Shown one piece after another: positions 25,341 to 35,313 of a stretch of DNA of 64,000 nucleotides. Under the pieces are notes generated by a model that made no database searches, was not told where the DNA came from, and saw only the letters and a program-made list of their open reading frames with translations. The stretch comes from JASJCL01 sp050291585. GTDB lineage: Bacteria > Desulfobacterota > Desulfobacteria > Desulfobacterales > Desulfosarcinaceae. Numbering within the stretch: the stretch's first letter is position 1; each line of letters opens with the position of its first letter. The DNA lies in the NCBI GenBank assembly GCA_050291585.1, contig JBNKKA010000001.1, forward strand, positions 1 through 64,000, in the 5' to 3' direction. A program made the translations under genes and the position numbers.

Positions 25341-26405
25341 ATGGATCTGACCACCACCACCGCAACAGAGCTAAAACCCAAACCGGCAGACGATCAATTG
25401 GGGTTTGGCACCATCTTCACGGATCACATGTTCAGCATGGACTATGCCCCGGACAAGGGCTGGTACGATGCCCGCATCGAGCCCTATCAGCCCATCTCAG
25501 CGGACCCTGCCACCATGGTGCTGCACTATGGTCAAGGGGTCTTCGAGGGCCTCAAGGCTTACCACACAGCCAGCGGGGGTATTCAGCTATTTAGGCCCCA
25601 GGAGAACTTCAAGCGCCTCAACAACTCTTGCCGGCTCCTATGCATCCCCGAGTTCAATGAAGCCGATGCCCTGGCGGCCCTCAAAGCGTTGCTGCGCATC
25701 GAGAAAGACTGGGTTCCCAAAGCCCCCGAGACCTCCCTCTACATCCGGCCGACCATCGTGGCCATGGACCCTTTCCTGGGTGTGCGCGCCTCCCATACCT
25801 ATCGCTTCTTCATCATTCTTTCGCCGGTGGGGGCCTACTATGCCGAAGGCTTCAACCCCGTGAAGATCATGGTCACCAAGGAGCATGTACGCGCCGTGCG
25901 CGGCGGTATCGGTGAGGCCAAGACCATGGGCAATTACGCGGCCAGCCTGTTGGCGGGCGAAAAAGCGCATGCGGCCGGCTACACCCAGGTCCTCTGGCTG
26001 GATGGTGTGGAGCAAAAGTATATCGAAGAGGTTGGCTCCATGAACATCTTCTTCATCATCAACGACGAATTGATCACCCCGGAGCTCAACGGCAGCATTC
26101 TGCCAGGGATCACGCGAAAGTCGGTGCTGGCCTTAGCCAAGAACTGGGGCATGACGGTCAAGGAGCGCACAATCGCCATTGACGAGGTGATGAAGGCCCA
26201 CGCAGACGGCGCCTTGACGGAGGTGTTCGGTTCGGGAACGGCCGCAGTGATCTCCCCGGTGGGCGAGCTCAAGTACGGCGATAAGGTGATCGCCATCGGC
26301 GACGGCCAGGTCGGCCCAGTGTCCCAGAGGCTTTTCGACGCCATCAAGGCCATCCAGTACGGCCAGAGCGAGGACAGCCTGGGTTGGGTCGAAACCTTGG
26401 ACTAA
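25341..26405 (+). CDS. ilvE: Branched-chain amino acid aminotransferase
   Basis: 354 residues. Fold-type IV aminotransferase of the class II BCAT group (HYGQGVFEGLKAYHTASGGI, RPTIVAMDPFLGVRASHTY). The PLP lysine is in GEAKTMGNYAASLLAGEKA, then QVLWLDGVEQKYIEEVGSMN and SILPGITRKSVLALA are conserved. It transfers the amino group between glutamate and Leu, Ile or Val in the cytosol. The ATG follows AGGAGGTAAA, a near-perfect ribosome site. It stands alone between its own long leader and a strong terminator hairpin. Confidence 0.95.
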   Translation: MDLTTTTATELKPKPADDQLGFGTIFTDHMFSMDYAPDKGWYDARIEPYQPISADPATMVLHYGQGVFEGLKAYHTASGGIQLFRPQENFKRLNNSCRLLCIPEFNEADALAALKALLRIEKDWVPKAPETSLYIRPTIVAMDPFLGVRASHTYRFFIILSPVGAYYAEGFNPVKIMVTKEHVRAVRGGIGEAKTMGNYAASLLAGEKAHAAGYTQVLWLDGVEQKYIEEVGSMNIFFIINDELITPELNGSILPGITRKSVLALAKNWGMTVKERTIAIDEVMKAHADGALTEVFGSGTAAVISPVGELKYGDKVIAIGDGQVGPVSQRLFDAIKAIQYGQSEDSLGWVETLD

Positions 26406-26538
26406 ACCAGAGCAGGCGAGTATCAACATAGGATGCCAATACCAACTGAGAGATGCCACCTCTAAATCGCCCAGACGGATATTTGAAAACACGTTCTTCC
26501 ACAAATCGCTCATTCACACCCCAGCACGACCCCATGCG

Positions 26539-26569
26539 GGCGGACGCAGACATATCGTTTGCGTCCGCC
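26539..26569 (+). terminator. Terminator hairpin after ilvE
   Basis: GGCGGACGCA and TGCGTCCGCC, perfect 10-bp G+C-rich arms with an 11-nt loop, followed by CGCGTTGCTTTTG. Best rho-independent-like terminator in the window, although the T-run is short. Confidence 0.6.
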
Positions 26570-26678
26570 GCGTTGCTTTTGACAATATAGAATTGCACCT
26601 AACATTCACGGCGGTTAATGCAAGCGCCTCACCACAGGGCGCGCGACCAAGGACCTTACTCCCGGAGGTACACGCAAG

Positions 26679-27548
26679 ATGATGAAAGTACGCAAGGCTG
26701 TTTTTCCCGTCGCCGGACTCGGCACCCGCTTTCTGCCCGCCACCAAAGCGATGCCCAAAGAGATGCTGCCCATCGTGGACAAACCCCTGATTCAGTATGC
26801 CGTGGAAGAGGCCCTCAGCTCGGGCATCGAGGAGATCATCTTCGTCACCGGGCGCAACAAGACCGCCTTGGAGGACCACTTTGACCACTCCTGCGAATTG
26901 GAGCACACCCTCATGGCGCGCGCCAAGGACGACCTCCTGAAAGAGCTACACACCTTGATCCCCCAAAGCGGCACCATCTCCTACACCCGCCAGAACGAGC
27001 CTCTGGGGCTGGGTCACGCCATCTGGTGTGCGCGCAACATCGTCGGCGACGAACCCTTTGCCGTCCTCCTGGCCGACGATCTCATCAAATCAGAAAGCCC
27101 CTGTATCGGTCAGATGCTGGCCCAGTTCGAAAAATTGCAGTCCTCTATGGTGGCCGTGGTGGAGGTGGAACAGGAGAACATCAGCAAGTACGGCATCCTC
27201 GATGCGGATCCACCCAACAACGGCGTCACCAAGATCCGCGGTCTGGTGGAGAAACCCGAGGCCGACAAAGCGCCCTCCAATTTGGCCATCATCGGCCGCT
27301 ACATCCTCACCCCGGAGATCTTTACCATCCTCGACAACAAGGAGACCGGCGCCGGCGGCGAGATCCAGATCACCGATGCCATGGCGCGTCTGCTCGATCA
27401 ACAGTCCATCTACGGCTTCAAGTACAAAGGCACCCGCTTCGACTGCGGCAGCAAGGCGGGCTTCCAGATGGCCAACATCTCCCACGCCATGGACCGCCCG
27501 GAGATGCGGGCCCAGTTGGAGCCTTTTCTGAAAAATATTTTCTGTTAA
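26679..27548 (+). CDS. galU: UTP-glucose-1-phosphate uridylyltransferase
   Basis: 289 residues, MMKVRKAVFPVAGLGTRFLP, with the nucleotide-binding motif GLGTRFLPATKAMPKEMLP, VDKPLIQYAVEEA, and FAVLLADDLI. Length and motifs are standard for bacterial GalU. It makes UDP-glucose from UTP and glucose-1-phosphate for glycan, envelope and possibly glycogen synthesis. An ATGATG start follows CCCGGAGGTACACGCAAG. The debranching-enzyme gene follows within 50 bases, so it is in the same transcript and linked to alpha-glucan metabolism. Confidence 0.95.
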   Translation: MMKVRKAVFPVAGLGTRFLPATKAMPKEMLPIVDKPLIQYAVEEALSSGIEEIIFVTGRNKTALEDHFDHSCELEHTLMARAKDDLLKELHTLIPQSGTISYTRQNEPLGLGHAIWCARNIVGDEPFAVLLADDLIKSESPCIGQMLAQFEKLQSSMVAVVEVEQENISKYGILDADPPNNGVTKIRGLVEKPEADKAPSNLAIIGRYILTPEIFTILDNKETGAGGEIQITDAMARLLDQQSIYGFKYKGTRFDCGSKAGFQMANISHAMDRPEMRAQLEPFLKNIFC

Positions 27549-27596
27549 CCCAGCCAGCAGGAAGGCGGCTTGCGGGCCTTTCGAGTGGCATCGAAT

Positions 27597-30500
27597 ATGA
27601 CCATCGTCAGCAGCTTTCAGCAGCAGCCCGCACCGGGCAGCCGTCGCCTTTGCTACCAGGGCGATTGTGTGACCTTCACCCTCACCCTGGACACGCCCCG
27701 GGAGGGTCGTGCCTGGCTGCGCACCAACTTGAGCCACGCCGCCATTCAGCGTCGGGAGGTGGCGGCGCAGGTGGATGAGGACGCGCCACCCCTGGGGCGG
27801 GATTGGTTTGACCTGCCCATGGGACCCGAGGGGGAGGACCACTACACCATCACCCTTGGTTTAAGCGAAGTGGGCCACTTCGAGGCCAAATGTTTCTTTC
27901 TGCCCGCGGGCACCGACGACCCCTTGTGGCCGCCGGGAAGCAACAGCGTCCTCAACGTGGAACCCGCGGACACTTGTCGGGCCAACATCGTCTACAACGC
28001 CTTCGTCCGTCAGTTCGGGCCCTCCAAAGGGCTCCAGGGACAGCCGCGCCCGGAGGACGAAGCCCACACCGGCCCCCTGGACAGGGCCGGTTACACCGTC
28101 ATCCCCCCGTCGGGCACCTTCCGCGACCTCATCGCCGAGCTGGACACCATCATCGGTACCCTGGGCTGCCGCATCATTCAGCTGCTGCCCATTCACCCGA
28201 CCCCCACCACCTACGCGCGCATGGGGCGCTTCGGCAGCCCCTACGCCGCCCTGAGCTTCCTGGATGTCGACCCCGCGCTGGCCCAATTTGACCCAGCCGC
28301 CACCCCTCTGGAGCAATTCGGGGAACTGGTGGATGCCATCCACCGGCGCAATGCCCGCATCCTGCTAGATATCGCCATCAACCACACCGGCTGGGCCGCC
28401 GGCCTGCACGAGAGCCACCCCCAGTGGTTGGCCCGGGGGGAAGATGGCGAAATCGAAATGCCCGGCGCCTGGGGCATCACCTGGGCCGATCTGACCCGCC
28501 TGGACTACGATCATAGCGACCTGTGGCAGTATATGGCCGAGGTCTTTCTCACCTGGTGCCGCCGGGGGGTGGACGGCTTCCGCTGTGACGCCGGCTACAT
28601 GATCCCCGCCGAAGCCTGGCGCTACATCATCGCCCGGGTCAAGGACCAGTACCCCGACACCGTCTTCTTCCTGGAGGGCCTGGGCGGCAAGATCGCGGTG
28701 ACCCGCGACCTCCTCAACCGGGCCAATTTCAACTGGGCCTACTCGGAGCTGTTCCAGAACTACGACCGCGCCCAGATCGACCATTACCTCCCCACAGCGG
28801 CAGAGATTTCGGCCAGCGACGGTGTGACCCTGCACTTTGCCGAAACCCATGACAACAACCGCCTGGCCGAGCGTTCCCACGTCTGGGCACGGATGCGCAC
28901 GGCCCTGTGCGCCCTGCTCTCCCACAAGGGGGCCTTCGGCTTCGCCAACGGGGTGGAATGGTTTGCCACCGAAAAGATCGATGTCCACGCGGCAGCGGCC
29001 CTCAACTGGGGCGCTGGGGTGAACCAAATCGGCGAGGTGCGCCGCCTGACCACCCTGCTCAAGACCCACCCCGCCTTTGGCCACCGGGCGCGCCAGGAGA
29101 ATATCGCGGCGGGCGACGCCAACTTTGTGGCCATGGCGCGTCGCACGGATCGCCCGGAGGAGACCCTCGTCATCCTGGCCAACCTCGACGACCGGACGGC
29201 CAGCGAGGCGATCTGGCAAAAAGCGGGAATTAGCATTGGTGAAGCCGGCGCTGTTGACCTTCTCAGCGGCGACACCCTGAGGCCCACCCCTACACACAGA
29301 CACTGGCAGATCTCCCTGGCCCCGGGGGAGGTGCGCTGCCTGAGCGGCGATCCAGAGGCCTGGGCCCGCCTGGCCGCCGTGGAGGCCGCCTCAACCCGTG
29401 TGCCCGTCCCCGGCGTCGACCACCAGCAGGCGCGCGCCACGGTCCTGATGATCCGCCGCCACCTGAACAATAGTCCCATCTGCCCCCAGGGCACCTTGGA
29501 GGCGGACACCGCCGCCCTGTTGAAGAATCCGGGGGCCCTGTGTGCGGCCTTGAATCCCGCCGGCAAGCTGCCCTGCTGCATCGAATGGATCTGGCCCGCG
29601 GATGCGACCCGTGAGGTGATGGTTCCACCGGGATTCTTCCTGCTGGTGAGGCTTGAGAACGCGTTCCGGGTGGAGCTCCGCGACGAGGCCACCACCCTGG
29701 CCACCGCCGCGACCCTCAAGGCCACCGACGGCGGCCACTTTGCCCTCCTGCCCCCCCAAGCCACCGCCGCAGACGGTGGCCGTTATCACCTCCACCTGAG
29801 GCAGTTCACCGAAAAGGGCTGCCGCCACGAGGTGGGCCGGGTGCGCTACCTGGCACCGGCCCAGAATCAACGCGTGGATCTCAATCTCCCCCGCGCAACC
29901 ATCGCCGCCGATGCGCTCCTGCTGGACACCAACGGGCAGGGCGCCATGCTGCGGGCGCGGGTCGACTGGGGCAGCCTGGGCAGCCGCTACGATGCCCTCC
30001 TGGCGGCCAACCTCAACCCCGAGGGCCCCGACGACCGGCGCATCCTGCTTACCCGCATGCGCGCCTGGTGCGTTTTCCAGGGCTATTCCCAGACCATAGA
30101 TCTGCGCTGCCTGGATGTCTTCGGTCGTCGCAGGCCCCAGGGGGGCTTCTGGCAATTTCAAATCCCCGCCGGTCAAGGCCAGACCCTGAGGCTTCGCTTT
30201 GGACTTGAGATGATACCCGGAGAGAATCGAATCCTGCTGCACCTCCAGCGCCCCAGGGCCACCGCGTCAAATCACGGACAGCTGGCCGATGGGGCCACGG
30301 TGAAGCTTATCTTCAGACCCGATATCGAAGACCGCAGCTTTCATGACACCACAAAAGCCTTCCTCGGGCCGGAAGAACGATTCCCCGCCGCCATACGCCC
30401 CTTTGAAGAGGGCTTTTCCTTCGTCCCCGGATCGGGCCATGGGCTCGAGATACGCGCTGATGGCGGCCGTTTCCACTACGAGCCCGAGTGGGCCTACATG

Positions 30501-31913
30501 GTCCACCGGCCCTGGGAGGCCCAGCGAGGCCTCGACGCCGATTCCGACCTTTTCAGCCCCGGGTATTTCCAGCTGCACCTCAGCGGCGGCGACAGCCACG
30601 TCATCCAAGCTCGAGTTATCCGGGACGGTGAGGCTAGGGATAGCGCCCCTACGCCGATCAGCGCACTGGCAGAAGATCTTAGCCGCTGGCGCCCGGAAGC
30701 GGATGCGCCGACCACGCCTTCTGAGACCCTCAGAGAGGCGCTCAGACAATACGTCGTGCGCCGCGGCGATCTGGCCACCGTCATCGCCGGCTACCCCTGG
30801 TTCCTGGATTGGGGCCGCGACACCCTCATCGTGGCCCGGGGCCTCATCGCCGCGGGAGAACTGGAGACCACCGAGGCCATCGTCAAACAATTCGCCGCCT
30901 TTGAGGCCGGCGGAACCCTGCCCAACATGATCCGCGGCAACGACGCCAGCAACCGCGACACCTCAGACGCGCCCCTGTGGCTCTATGTCGTATGTGCGGA
31001 GCTGACCGCCGCACGGGGAGATGGTGCCTGGCTGCAGACGGATTGCAAAGGCCGGCCCCTGCTGGGGGTGCTGACGGATCTTGCCGCAGCCCTCATGACC
31101 GGCACCGCCAACGGGGTTCGCATGGACCCCACCTCGAGCCTGCTCTTCAGCCCCGCACACTTCACCTGGATGGATACCAACCACCCCGCCGGCTCCCCCC
31201 GGGAGGGCTACCCCATCGAAATCCAGGCCCTCTGGCACGCGGCGCTCGCTTTCCTTGGCGAGGCCCTACCAAGGCCCCAGGCCGATCTCTGGCGTCAGCG
31301 GGCGACAACCGTCCGGGAGGCCATCACCAGATACTACTACAAAACCGAGCTCGGTTATCTTTGCGACTGCCTGCATGCACCGCCAGGTGCTTCAGCAGAC
31401 CAGGCGGTTGCCGATACGGCCCTTAGGCCCAACCAGCTCCTGGCCCTGACATTGGGGGCCATAGGCGATGGGCGGATCTTCCAGGAAGTGCTCGCCGCCT
31501 GTCAACGCCTCCTGGTGCCCGGCGCCATTCGCAGCCTGGCCGACCAAGAGGTGACGCCCCCCCTGGCCGTTCGCCACCACGGGCGCCTGCTCAATGACCC
31601 CCAGCGACCCTATTGGGGCGCTTATCAAGGCGACGAGGACACCCGCCGCAAGCCCGCCTATCACAATGGGACCGCCTGGGCCTGGCCCTTTCCCAGCTTC
31701 TGCGAGGCCTGGGCCCTGCACTATGGCGAGAATGCCCGCCCCGCGGCCCTGGCCTGGTTGGGATCGGCCGTGGAGAAGCTCAACACGGGCTGCCTGGGCC
31801 ATCTTCCTGAAGTCCAGGACGGCGACGCCCCCCACCAGGACCGGGGGTGCGACGCCCAGGCCTGGAGCGTCAGCGAAGTGCTGCGGGTGTGGCTCAAGCT
31901 TGGGGGCGCATGA
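27597..31913 (+). CDS. Bifunctional glycogen debranching enzyme (GH13 plus amylo-1,6-glucosidase)
   Basis: 1438 residues from the ATG at 27597; a TTG at 27570 with AGGAAGG 4 nt upstream is an equally plausible start. Residues about 150-600 are a GH13 alpha-amylase barrel (LLPIHPTPTTYARMGRFG, RILLDIAINHTGWA, GVDGFRCDAGYMIP with the nucleophile Asp, FLEGLGGK acid/base, FAETHDNNRLAERS). Residues about 1030-1435 are an amylo-alpha-1,6-glucosidase GDE_C domain (YPWFLDWGRDTLIVARGL, GTLPNMIRGNDASNRDTSDA, NGTAWAWPFPSFCEAW). This two-activity order resembles eukaryotic AGL: transferase first, glucosidase second. It removes branches left by glucan phosphorylase. The middle 400 residues have no clear match. 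Cytosolic. Confidence 0.9.
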   Translation: MTIVSSFQQQPAPGSRRLCYQGDCVTFTLTLDTPREGRAWLRTNLSHAAIQRREVAAQVDEDAPPLGRDWFDLPMGPEGEDHYTITLGLSEVGHFEAKCFFLPAGTDDPLWPPGSNSVLNVEPADTCRANIVYNAFVRQFGPSKGLQGQPRPEDEAHTGPLDRAGYTVIPPSGTFRDLIAELDTIIGTLGCRIIQLLPIHPTPTTYARMGRFGSPYAALSFLDVDPALAQFDPAATPLEQFGELVDAIHRRNARILLDIAINHTGWAAGLHESHPQWLARGEDGEIEMPGAWGITWADLTRLDYDHSDLWQYMAEVFLTWCRRGVDGFRCDAGYMIPAEAWRYIIARVKDQYPDTVFFLEGLGGKIAVTRDLLNRANFNWAYSELFQNYDRAQIDHYLPTAAEISASDGVTLHFAETHDNNRLAERSHVWARMRTALCALLSHKGAFGFANGVEWFATEKIDVHAAAALNWGAGVNQIGEVRRLTTLLKTHPAFGHRARQENIAAGDANFVAMARRTDRPEETLVILANLDDRTASEAIWQKAGISIGEAGAVDLLSGDTLRPTPTHRHWQISLAPGEVRCLSGDPEAWARLAAVEAASTRVPVPGVDHQQARATVLMIRRHLNNSPICPQGTLEADTAALLKNPGALCAALNPAGKLPCCIEWIWPADATREVMVPPGFFLLVRLENAFRVELRDEATTLATAATLKATDGGHFALLPPQATAADGGRYHLHLRQFTEKGCRHEVGRVRYLAPAQNQRVDLNLPRATIAADALLLDTNGQGAMLRARVDWGSLGSRYDALLAANLNPEGPDDRRILLTRMRAWCVFQGYSQTIDLRCLDVFGRRRPQGGFWQFQIPAGQGQTLRLRFGLEMIPGENRILLHLQRPRATASNHGQLADGATVKLIFRPDIEDRSFHDTTKAFLGPEERFPAAIRPFEEGFSFVPGSGHGLEIRADGGRFHYEPEWAYMVHRPWEAQRGLDADSDLFSPGYFQLHLSGGDSHVIQARVIRDGEARDSAPTPISALAEDLSRWRPEADAPTTPSETLREALRQYVVRRGDLATVIAGYPWFLDWGRDTLIVARGLIAAGELETTEAIVKQFAAFEAGGTLPNMIRGNDASNRDTSDAPLWLYVVCAELTAARGDGAWLQTDCKGRPLLGVLTDLAAALMTGTANGVRMDPTSSLLFSPAHFTWMDTNHPAGSPREGYPIEIQALWHAALAFLGEALPRPQADLWRQRATTVREAITRYYYKTELGYLCDCLHAPPGASADQAVADTALRPNQLLALTLGAIGDGRIFQEVLAACQRLLVPGAIRSLADQEVTPPLAVRHHGRLLNDPQRPYWGAYQGDEDTRRKPAYHNGTAWAWPFPSFCEAWALHYGENARPAALAWLGSAVEKLNTGCLGHLPEVQDGDAPHQDRGCDAQAWSVSEVLRVWLKLGGA

Positions 31914-31983
31914 CCGTCATAAAAGATTGCAGCCCATGAGAATAGCGGGTAAAATAGAAATGATCTAAAAATTACCGCCCCCC

Positions 31984-32012
31984 TTGACTGGCCGGGAATC
32001 GTTGAAGATAAT
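31984..32012 (+). promoter_or_regulatory. Promoter of the CBM48-glgP-glgA block
   Basis: TTGACT, 17-nt spacer, GATAAT: a close sigma-70 match, 134 bases upstream of the CBM48 gene start. It separates this block from the galU-debrancher transcript. Confidence 0.65.
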
Positions 32013-32032
32013 AGACATTCACACCTGAATGA

Positions 32033-32055
32033 TTAATTTGGGGATCCAAAATTAA
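32033..32055. promoter_or_regulatory. Near-palindrome downstream of the glg promoter
   Basis: TTAATTTGG-GGAT-CCAAAATTAA, inverted repeat with one extra base in the right arm, about 20 bases after the -10 box. The position fits a repressor operator; regulator unknown. Confidence 0.35.
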
Positions 32056-32145
32056 CACCGGTCAAACGATCAATTGAGCGCTCACCTGCCTGGTACCTCC
32101 TCATTAAGACCGGCGCCATCTGTCAACGGACGAATAGGAGATGTC

Positions 32146-32454
32146 ATGAGCTTAAAGAAAAGGTATTTGAAGTCAAAACCGGTCTGCAAAGTCACTTTTC
32201 GGGTGCCGAAAAAAGTGGCCAACGGCGCTGGCGCCATCAGCATCGTCGGAGAGTTCAACGACTGGCAGCCGGGTGTGACCCCCATGAAGAGCCTCAAGAG
32301 CGGTGAGTTCACCGCCACCGTCGATCTGACCGCCGGACAAGAGTACCAATTCCGTTACCTCATCGACGGACAGATCTGGGAGAACGAAGTCAAGGCAGAC
32401 AAACATGTGCCCACCGGCTTTGGAGATAGTGATAACTCAGTGGTGGTCGTCTAA
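32146..32454 (+). CDS. Stand-alone glycogen-binding (CBM48) protein
   Basis: 102 residues forming one early-set/CBM48 domain: KVTFRVPKKVANGAGAISIV, then GEFNDWQPGVTPMK with the carbohydrate-contact tryptophan, YQFRYLIDGQIWENE and a short tail. This is the glycogen-binding fold of AMPK-beta and of branching enzymes, but here without a catalytic domain. It probably tethers partners to alpha-glucan granules. The ATG follows AATAGGAGATGTC; an upstream ATG-type start at 32074 is less likely. First gene of the phosphorylase-synthase block. Confidence 0.85.
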   Translation: MSLKKRYLKSKPVCKVTFRVPKKVANGAGAISIVGEFNDWQPGVTPMKSLKSGEFTATVDLTAGQEYQFRYLIDGQIWENEVKADKHVPTGFGDSDNSVVVV

Positions 32455-32637
32455 CCGCCATCATTAGGGACTCCCCCTTCCAACCGACCTTTGGGGAAAT
32501 TTGAAGCTCAGATCGGCGACGACCGGCCGCCCCTTGACGGGCATGGATCGCCGCCTCAGTGGAAGTGTGCCCGCCACTTGCGCTCTGTTTTACGCGCCTG
32601 CGTGTCTGTGCTACCGCGCTATTCGAGGAGAAGATCC

Positions 32638-35187
32638 ATGCGACATATTCAGACCTATCAAGTATTTCCCAAAATCCCCAAATCCCTTCGTTTTCTGGAG
32701 GTACTTTCGCGCAACCTGTGGTGGTCGTGGAAACGGGATGTCATCGAGCTCTACCGACGAGTGGACCCACGCCTGTGGGAGCAATCGGGTCAAAACCCCA
32801 TCGCCTTCGCCACCCTCATCCCCCAGGAACGCTTTGAGGAGCTCGCCAAGGACGACAGCTTTCTGGCCCACCTGGATCGGGTTAAACAGGCGTATAAGAC
32901 CCGTGTGCTAGCACCCGGGTACCGCTCCACTTCACCCTTCGGCTCGGCAGGTACAATCGCCTATTTTTCCATGGAGTTCGGCATCCATGAAAGCCTGCCC
33001 CTGTTCTCCGGTGGATTGGGTGTGTTGGCCGGCGATCATCTCAAGTCGGCCTCGGCCCTCAACCTGCCTTTGGTGGGGGTGGGACTGCTCTATCGCGAGG
33101 GCTATTTCCGTCAGTATCTCAATGAGGAGGGCTGGCAGCAGGAACGCTATCCGCGCACCGATCTCTACCACCTGCCCCTGGCCCGCGAGAAGGATAAAAA
33201 CGGCAACGATCTGGTGCTCCAGGTGGCCGGTCCCAGCGGCGATATCCTTGCCCAGGTCTGGCGCATTAAAATCGGCCGAATTCCCCTGATCCTGCTGGAT
33301 ACCAATCTTCAGGACAACCCTCCGGAGATCCGTGACATCACCGCCCGGCTCTACGGCGGAGACCCCCCTGTACGGCTGGCCCAGGAAGTCCTCCTGGGCA
33401 TCGGGGGACTGCGGGCCCTGGCGGCCCTCAACATCCAGCCGACGGTCTGCCACATGAACGAGGGCCATTGCAGCTTCGTGGGGTTGGAGCGCATCGCCCA
33501 AATCATGGATCACCATGAGGTCAGCCTCAAAACCGCCCTGGAGGTGATTCCGCGCACCACCATCTTCACCACCCATACCCCGGTGGCGGCCGGTCACGAC
33601 AGCTTCCCCGCAGATCTGGTGCGACCCTATCTCAAGCCTTACGAAGATCGCCTCGACATGCCGGTGGAAAAGATACTCGCCTGGGGTCAACCGGAGGGCG
33701 CTGGGCCCGAGGGCAATTTCTCCATGTTCGTGCTGGGCCTGCGCAACGCCCAATACATCAACGGCGTCAGCCGCTTACACGGAGAGGTGGCCCGCAAGAT
33801 GTGGGACCATGTCTGGCCCCGACGCATCGGTTCGGATGTGCCCATCACCCATGTGACCAACGGCATCCACATCGGCTCCTTTGTCTCACCGGAAATGGCC
33901 CATATGTTCGAGCGTTACCTGGGGCCGGAGTGGCATGAGGGCAGCCAGCGCAGTGAAAATGTGGCCCGCATCGGTGCCATCTATGACGAAGAGTTGTGGC
34001 GCGCCCACGAGCTGAGCCGTTCGCGCCTCATCCGCGGCGTGCGCAAGATGATGATCCGCCAATACGCCCGCCGCAATGCACCCTCCGCGACCATGCGCGA
34101 GATGGAGACCGTCCTGGATCAGGATGCACTGACCATCGGTTTTGCCCGCCGTTTCGCCACCTACAAACGCGCCAACCTACTCCTAAGGAATCCCGACCGC
34201 CTGACCGCCATCCTCAACGCACAGGACAAGCCGGTGCAGTTTATCTTTGCCGGCAAGGCCCATCCCCGCGACAATGAAGGCAAGGCGCTGATCCAGAATC
34301 TGATCCAGTTTGCCCGCAAGACAGAAATGCGGCACAAGCTGGTGTTCATCGAAGACTATGACATGAACATCGCCCGCCTTTTGGTTCAGGGTGTCGATGT
34401 CTGGCTCAATACGCCCAGGCGCCCCATGGAGGCGTGTGGCACCTCGGGGATGAAGGCCGCCATCAACGGCGTCCTCAACCTGAGCATTTTAGATGGCTGG
34501 TGGTGCGAGGGTTACAGCCCGGAACGGGGCTGGGCGATCGGCAACGGTGAAGAGTACGAGGATCCCGAATACCAGGACAGTGTCGAGAGCCAGGCCCTTT
34601 ATAATTTGCTGGAAAACGATGTGATCCCCTGCTTCTATGACAGGTCCGACGGCAACATGCCCCTGAACTGGCTGCTTCGCATGAAGGCCTCCATGCAGAT
34701 GGCCATGGCCGACTTCTGCAGCCACCGCATGGTCAACACCTACGCCCAGAATTTTTACGAAAAGGCCCATCGCCGCTTTGGAGAGCTTCTGGCCAATGGG
34801 GCGGCCGAAGCCGAGCAGCTCAGCGCGATCCACCAGCGCCTGCGCAGTCATTGGGCCGCCATCCGGGTTGACCCACCCCAGCGCGACGAGGACGGCCCCT
34901 TCCGGGTGAATGATAATTTCGCGGTCACCGCCACAGTGAATCTGGGGGAACTGAAACCGGAAGAGGTCCGCGTGGAACTGGCCTACGGGAATATCGTCGG
35001 TCTAGAGCGACTGGCCAACCGCAAGGTGACCCGTATGACGGTGGCCGAAGATTGGGGCAACGGCAACTATCTCTACCGCTGCGAACTCATCTGCGATAAC
35101 CCCGGGCGTTTCGGATTCACCGTGCGGGTGTCGCCCGAAGCGGATGACTGGATTCGCTACACGCCGGGCCTGATTACGTGGGCGTAA
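32638..35187 (+). CDS. glgP: Alpha-glucan (glycogen) phosphorylase
   Basis: 849 residues from the ATG at 32638, which follows GAGGAGAAGATCC. N-terminal part has the short-type phosphorylase layout (NLWWSWKRDVIELYRRVDP, IAYFSMEFGIHESLPLFSGG). The PLP-binding lysine is in ACGTSGMKAAINGVLN. It releases glucose-1-phosphate from alpha-1,4-glucan. Motifs VCHMNEGHCSFVGLERI and FAGKAHPRDNEGKALI are those of the TIGR02094-type family, not the E. coli GlgP/MalP subgroup. About 150 extra C-terminal residues form a separate beta domain (FRVNDNFAVTATVNLG). The stop codon lies within a 28-bp tandem duplication. Cytosolic; works with the debrancher upstream. Confidence 0.93.
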   Translation: MRHIQTYQVFPKIPKSLRFLEVLSRNLWWSWKRDVIELYRRVDPRLWEQSGQNPIAFATLIPQERFEELAKDDSFLAHLDRVKQAYKTRVLAPGYRSTSPFGSAGTIAYFSMEFGIHESLPLFSGGLGVLAGDHLKSASALNLPLVGVGLLYREGYFRQYLNEEGWQQERYPRTDLYHLPLAREKDKNGNDLVLQVAGPSGDILAQVWRIKIGRIPLILLDTNLQDNPPEIRDITARLYGGDPPVRLAQEVLLGIGGLRALAALNIQPTVCHMNEGHCSFVGLERIAQIMDHHEVSLKTALEVIPRTTIFTTHTPVAAGHDSFPADLVRPYLKPYEDRLDMPVEKILAWGQPEGAGPEGNFSMFVLGLRNAQYINGVSRLHGEVARKMWDHVWPRRIGSDVPITHVTNGIHIGSFVSPEMAHMFERYLGPEWHEGSQRSENVARIGAIYDEELWRAHELSRSRLIRGVRKMMIRQYARRNAPSATMREMETVLDQDALTIGFARRFATYKRANLLLRNPDRLTAILNAQDKPVQFIFAGKAHPRDNEGKALIQNLIQFARKTEMRHKLVFIEDYDMNIARLLVQGVDVWLNTPRRPMEACGTSGMKAAINGVLNLSILDGWWCEGYSPERGWAIGNGEEYEDPEYQDSVESQALYNLLENDVIPCFYDRSDGNMPLNWLLRMKASMQMAMADFCSHRMVNTYAQNFYEKAHRRFGELLANGAAEAEQLSAIHQRLRSHWAAIRVDPPQRDEDGPFRVNDNFAVTATVNLGELKPEEVRVELAYGNIVGLERLANRKVTRMTVAEDWGNGNYLYRCELICDNPGRFGFTVRVSPEADDWIRYTPGLITWA

Positions 35188-35237
35188 CGCCCCAAGCTTG
35201 ACGCCCAATGCGTAACGCCCGAAGCTTGACGCCCAAT
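35182..35237 (+). repeat. 28-bp tandem duplication over the glgP stop codon
   Basis: Two adjacent 28-bp units (35182-35209 and 35210-35237) beginning GCGTAACGCCC and ending GACGCCCAAT differ at a single base. The first unit contains the glgP stop codon. Looks like a recent slippage or duplication in the glgP-glgA spacer. Confidence 0.85.
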
Positions 35238-35313
35238 AAAGTCGACACCCAGCCTTGGAATAGGCCCATCGGCCCCTTCAGGGCCGGACCTTTGAAAACC
35301 CATGGAGGGATCG

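Noticed and set aside
28365..30890. Several minus-strand open frames of 200-300 codons inside the debranching enzyme
   Set aside because: GC-rich codon shadow frames; no recognisable domains and no ribosome sites.
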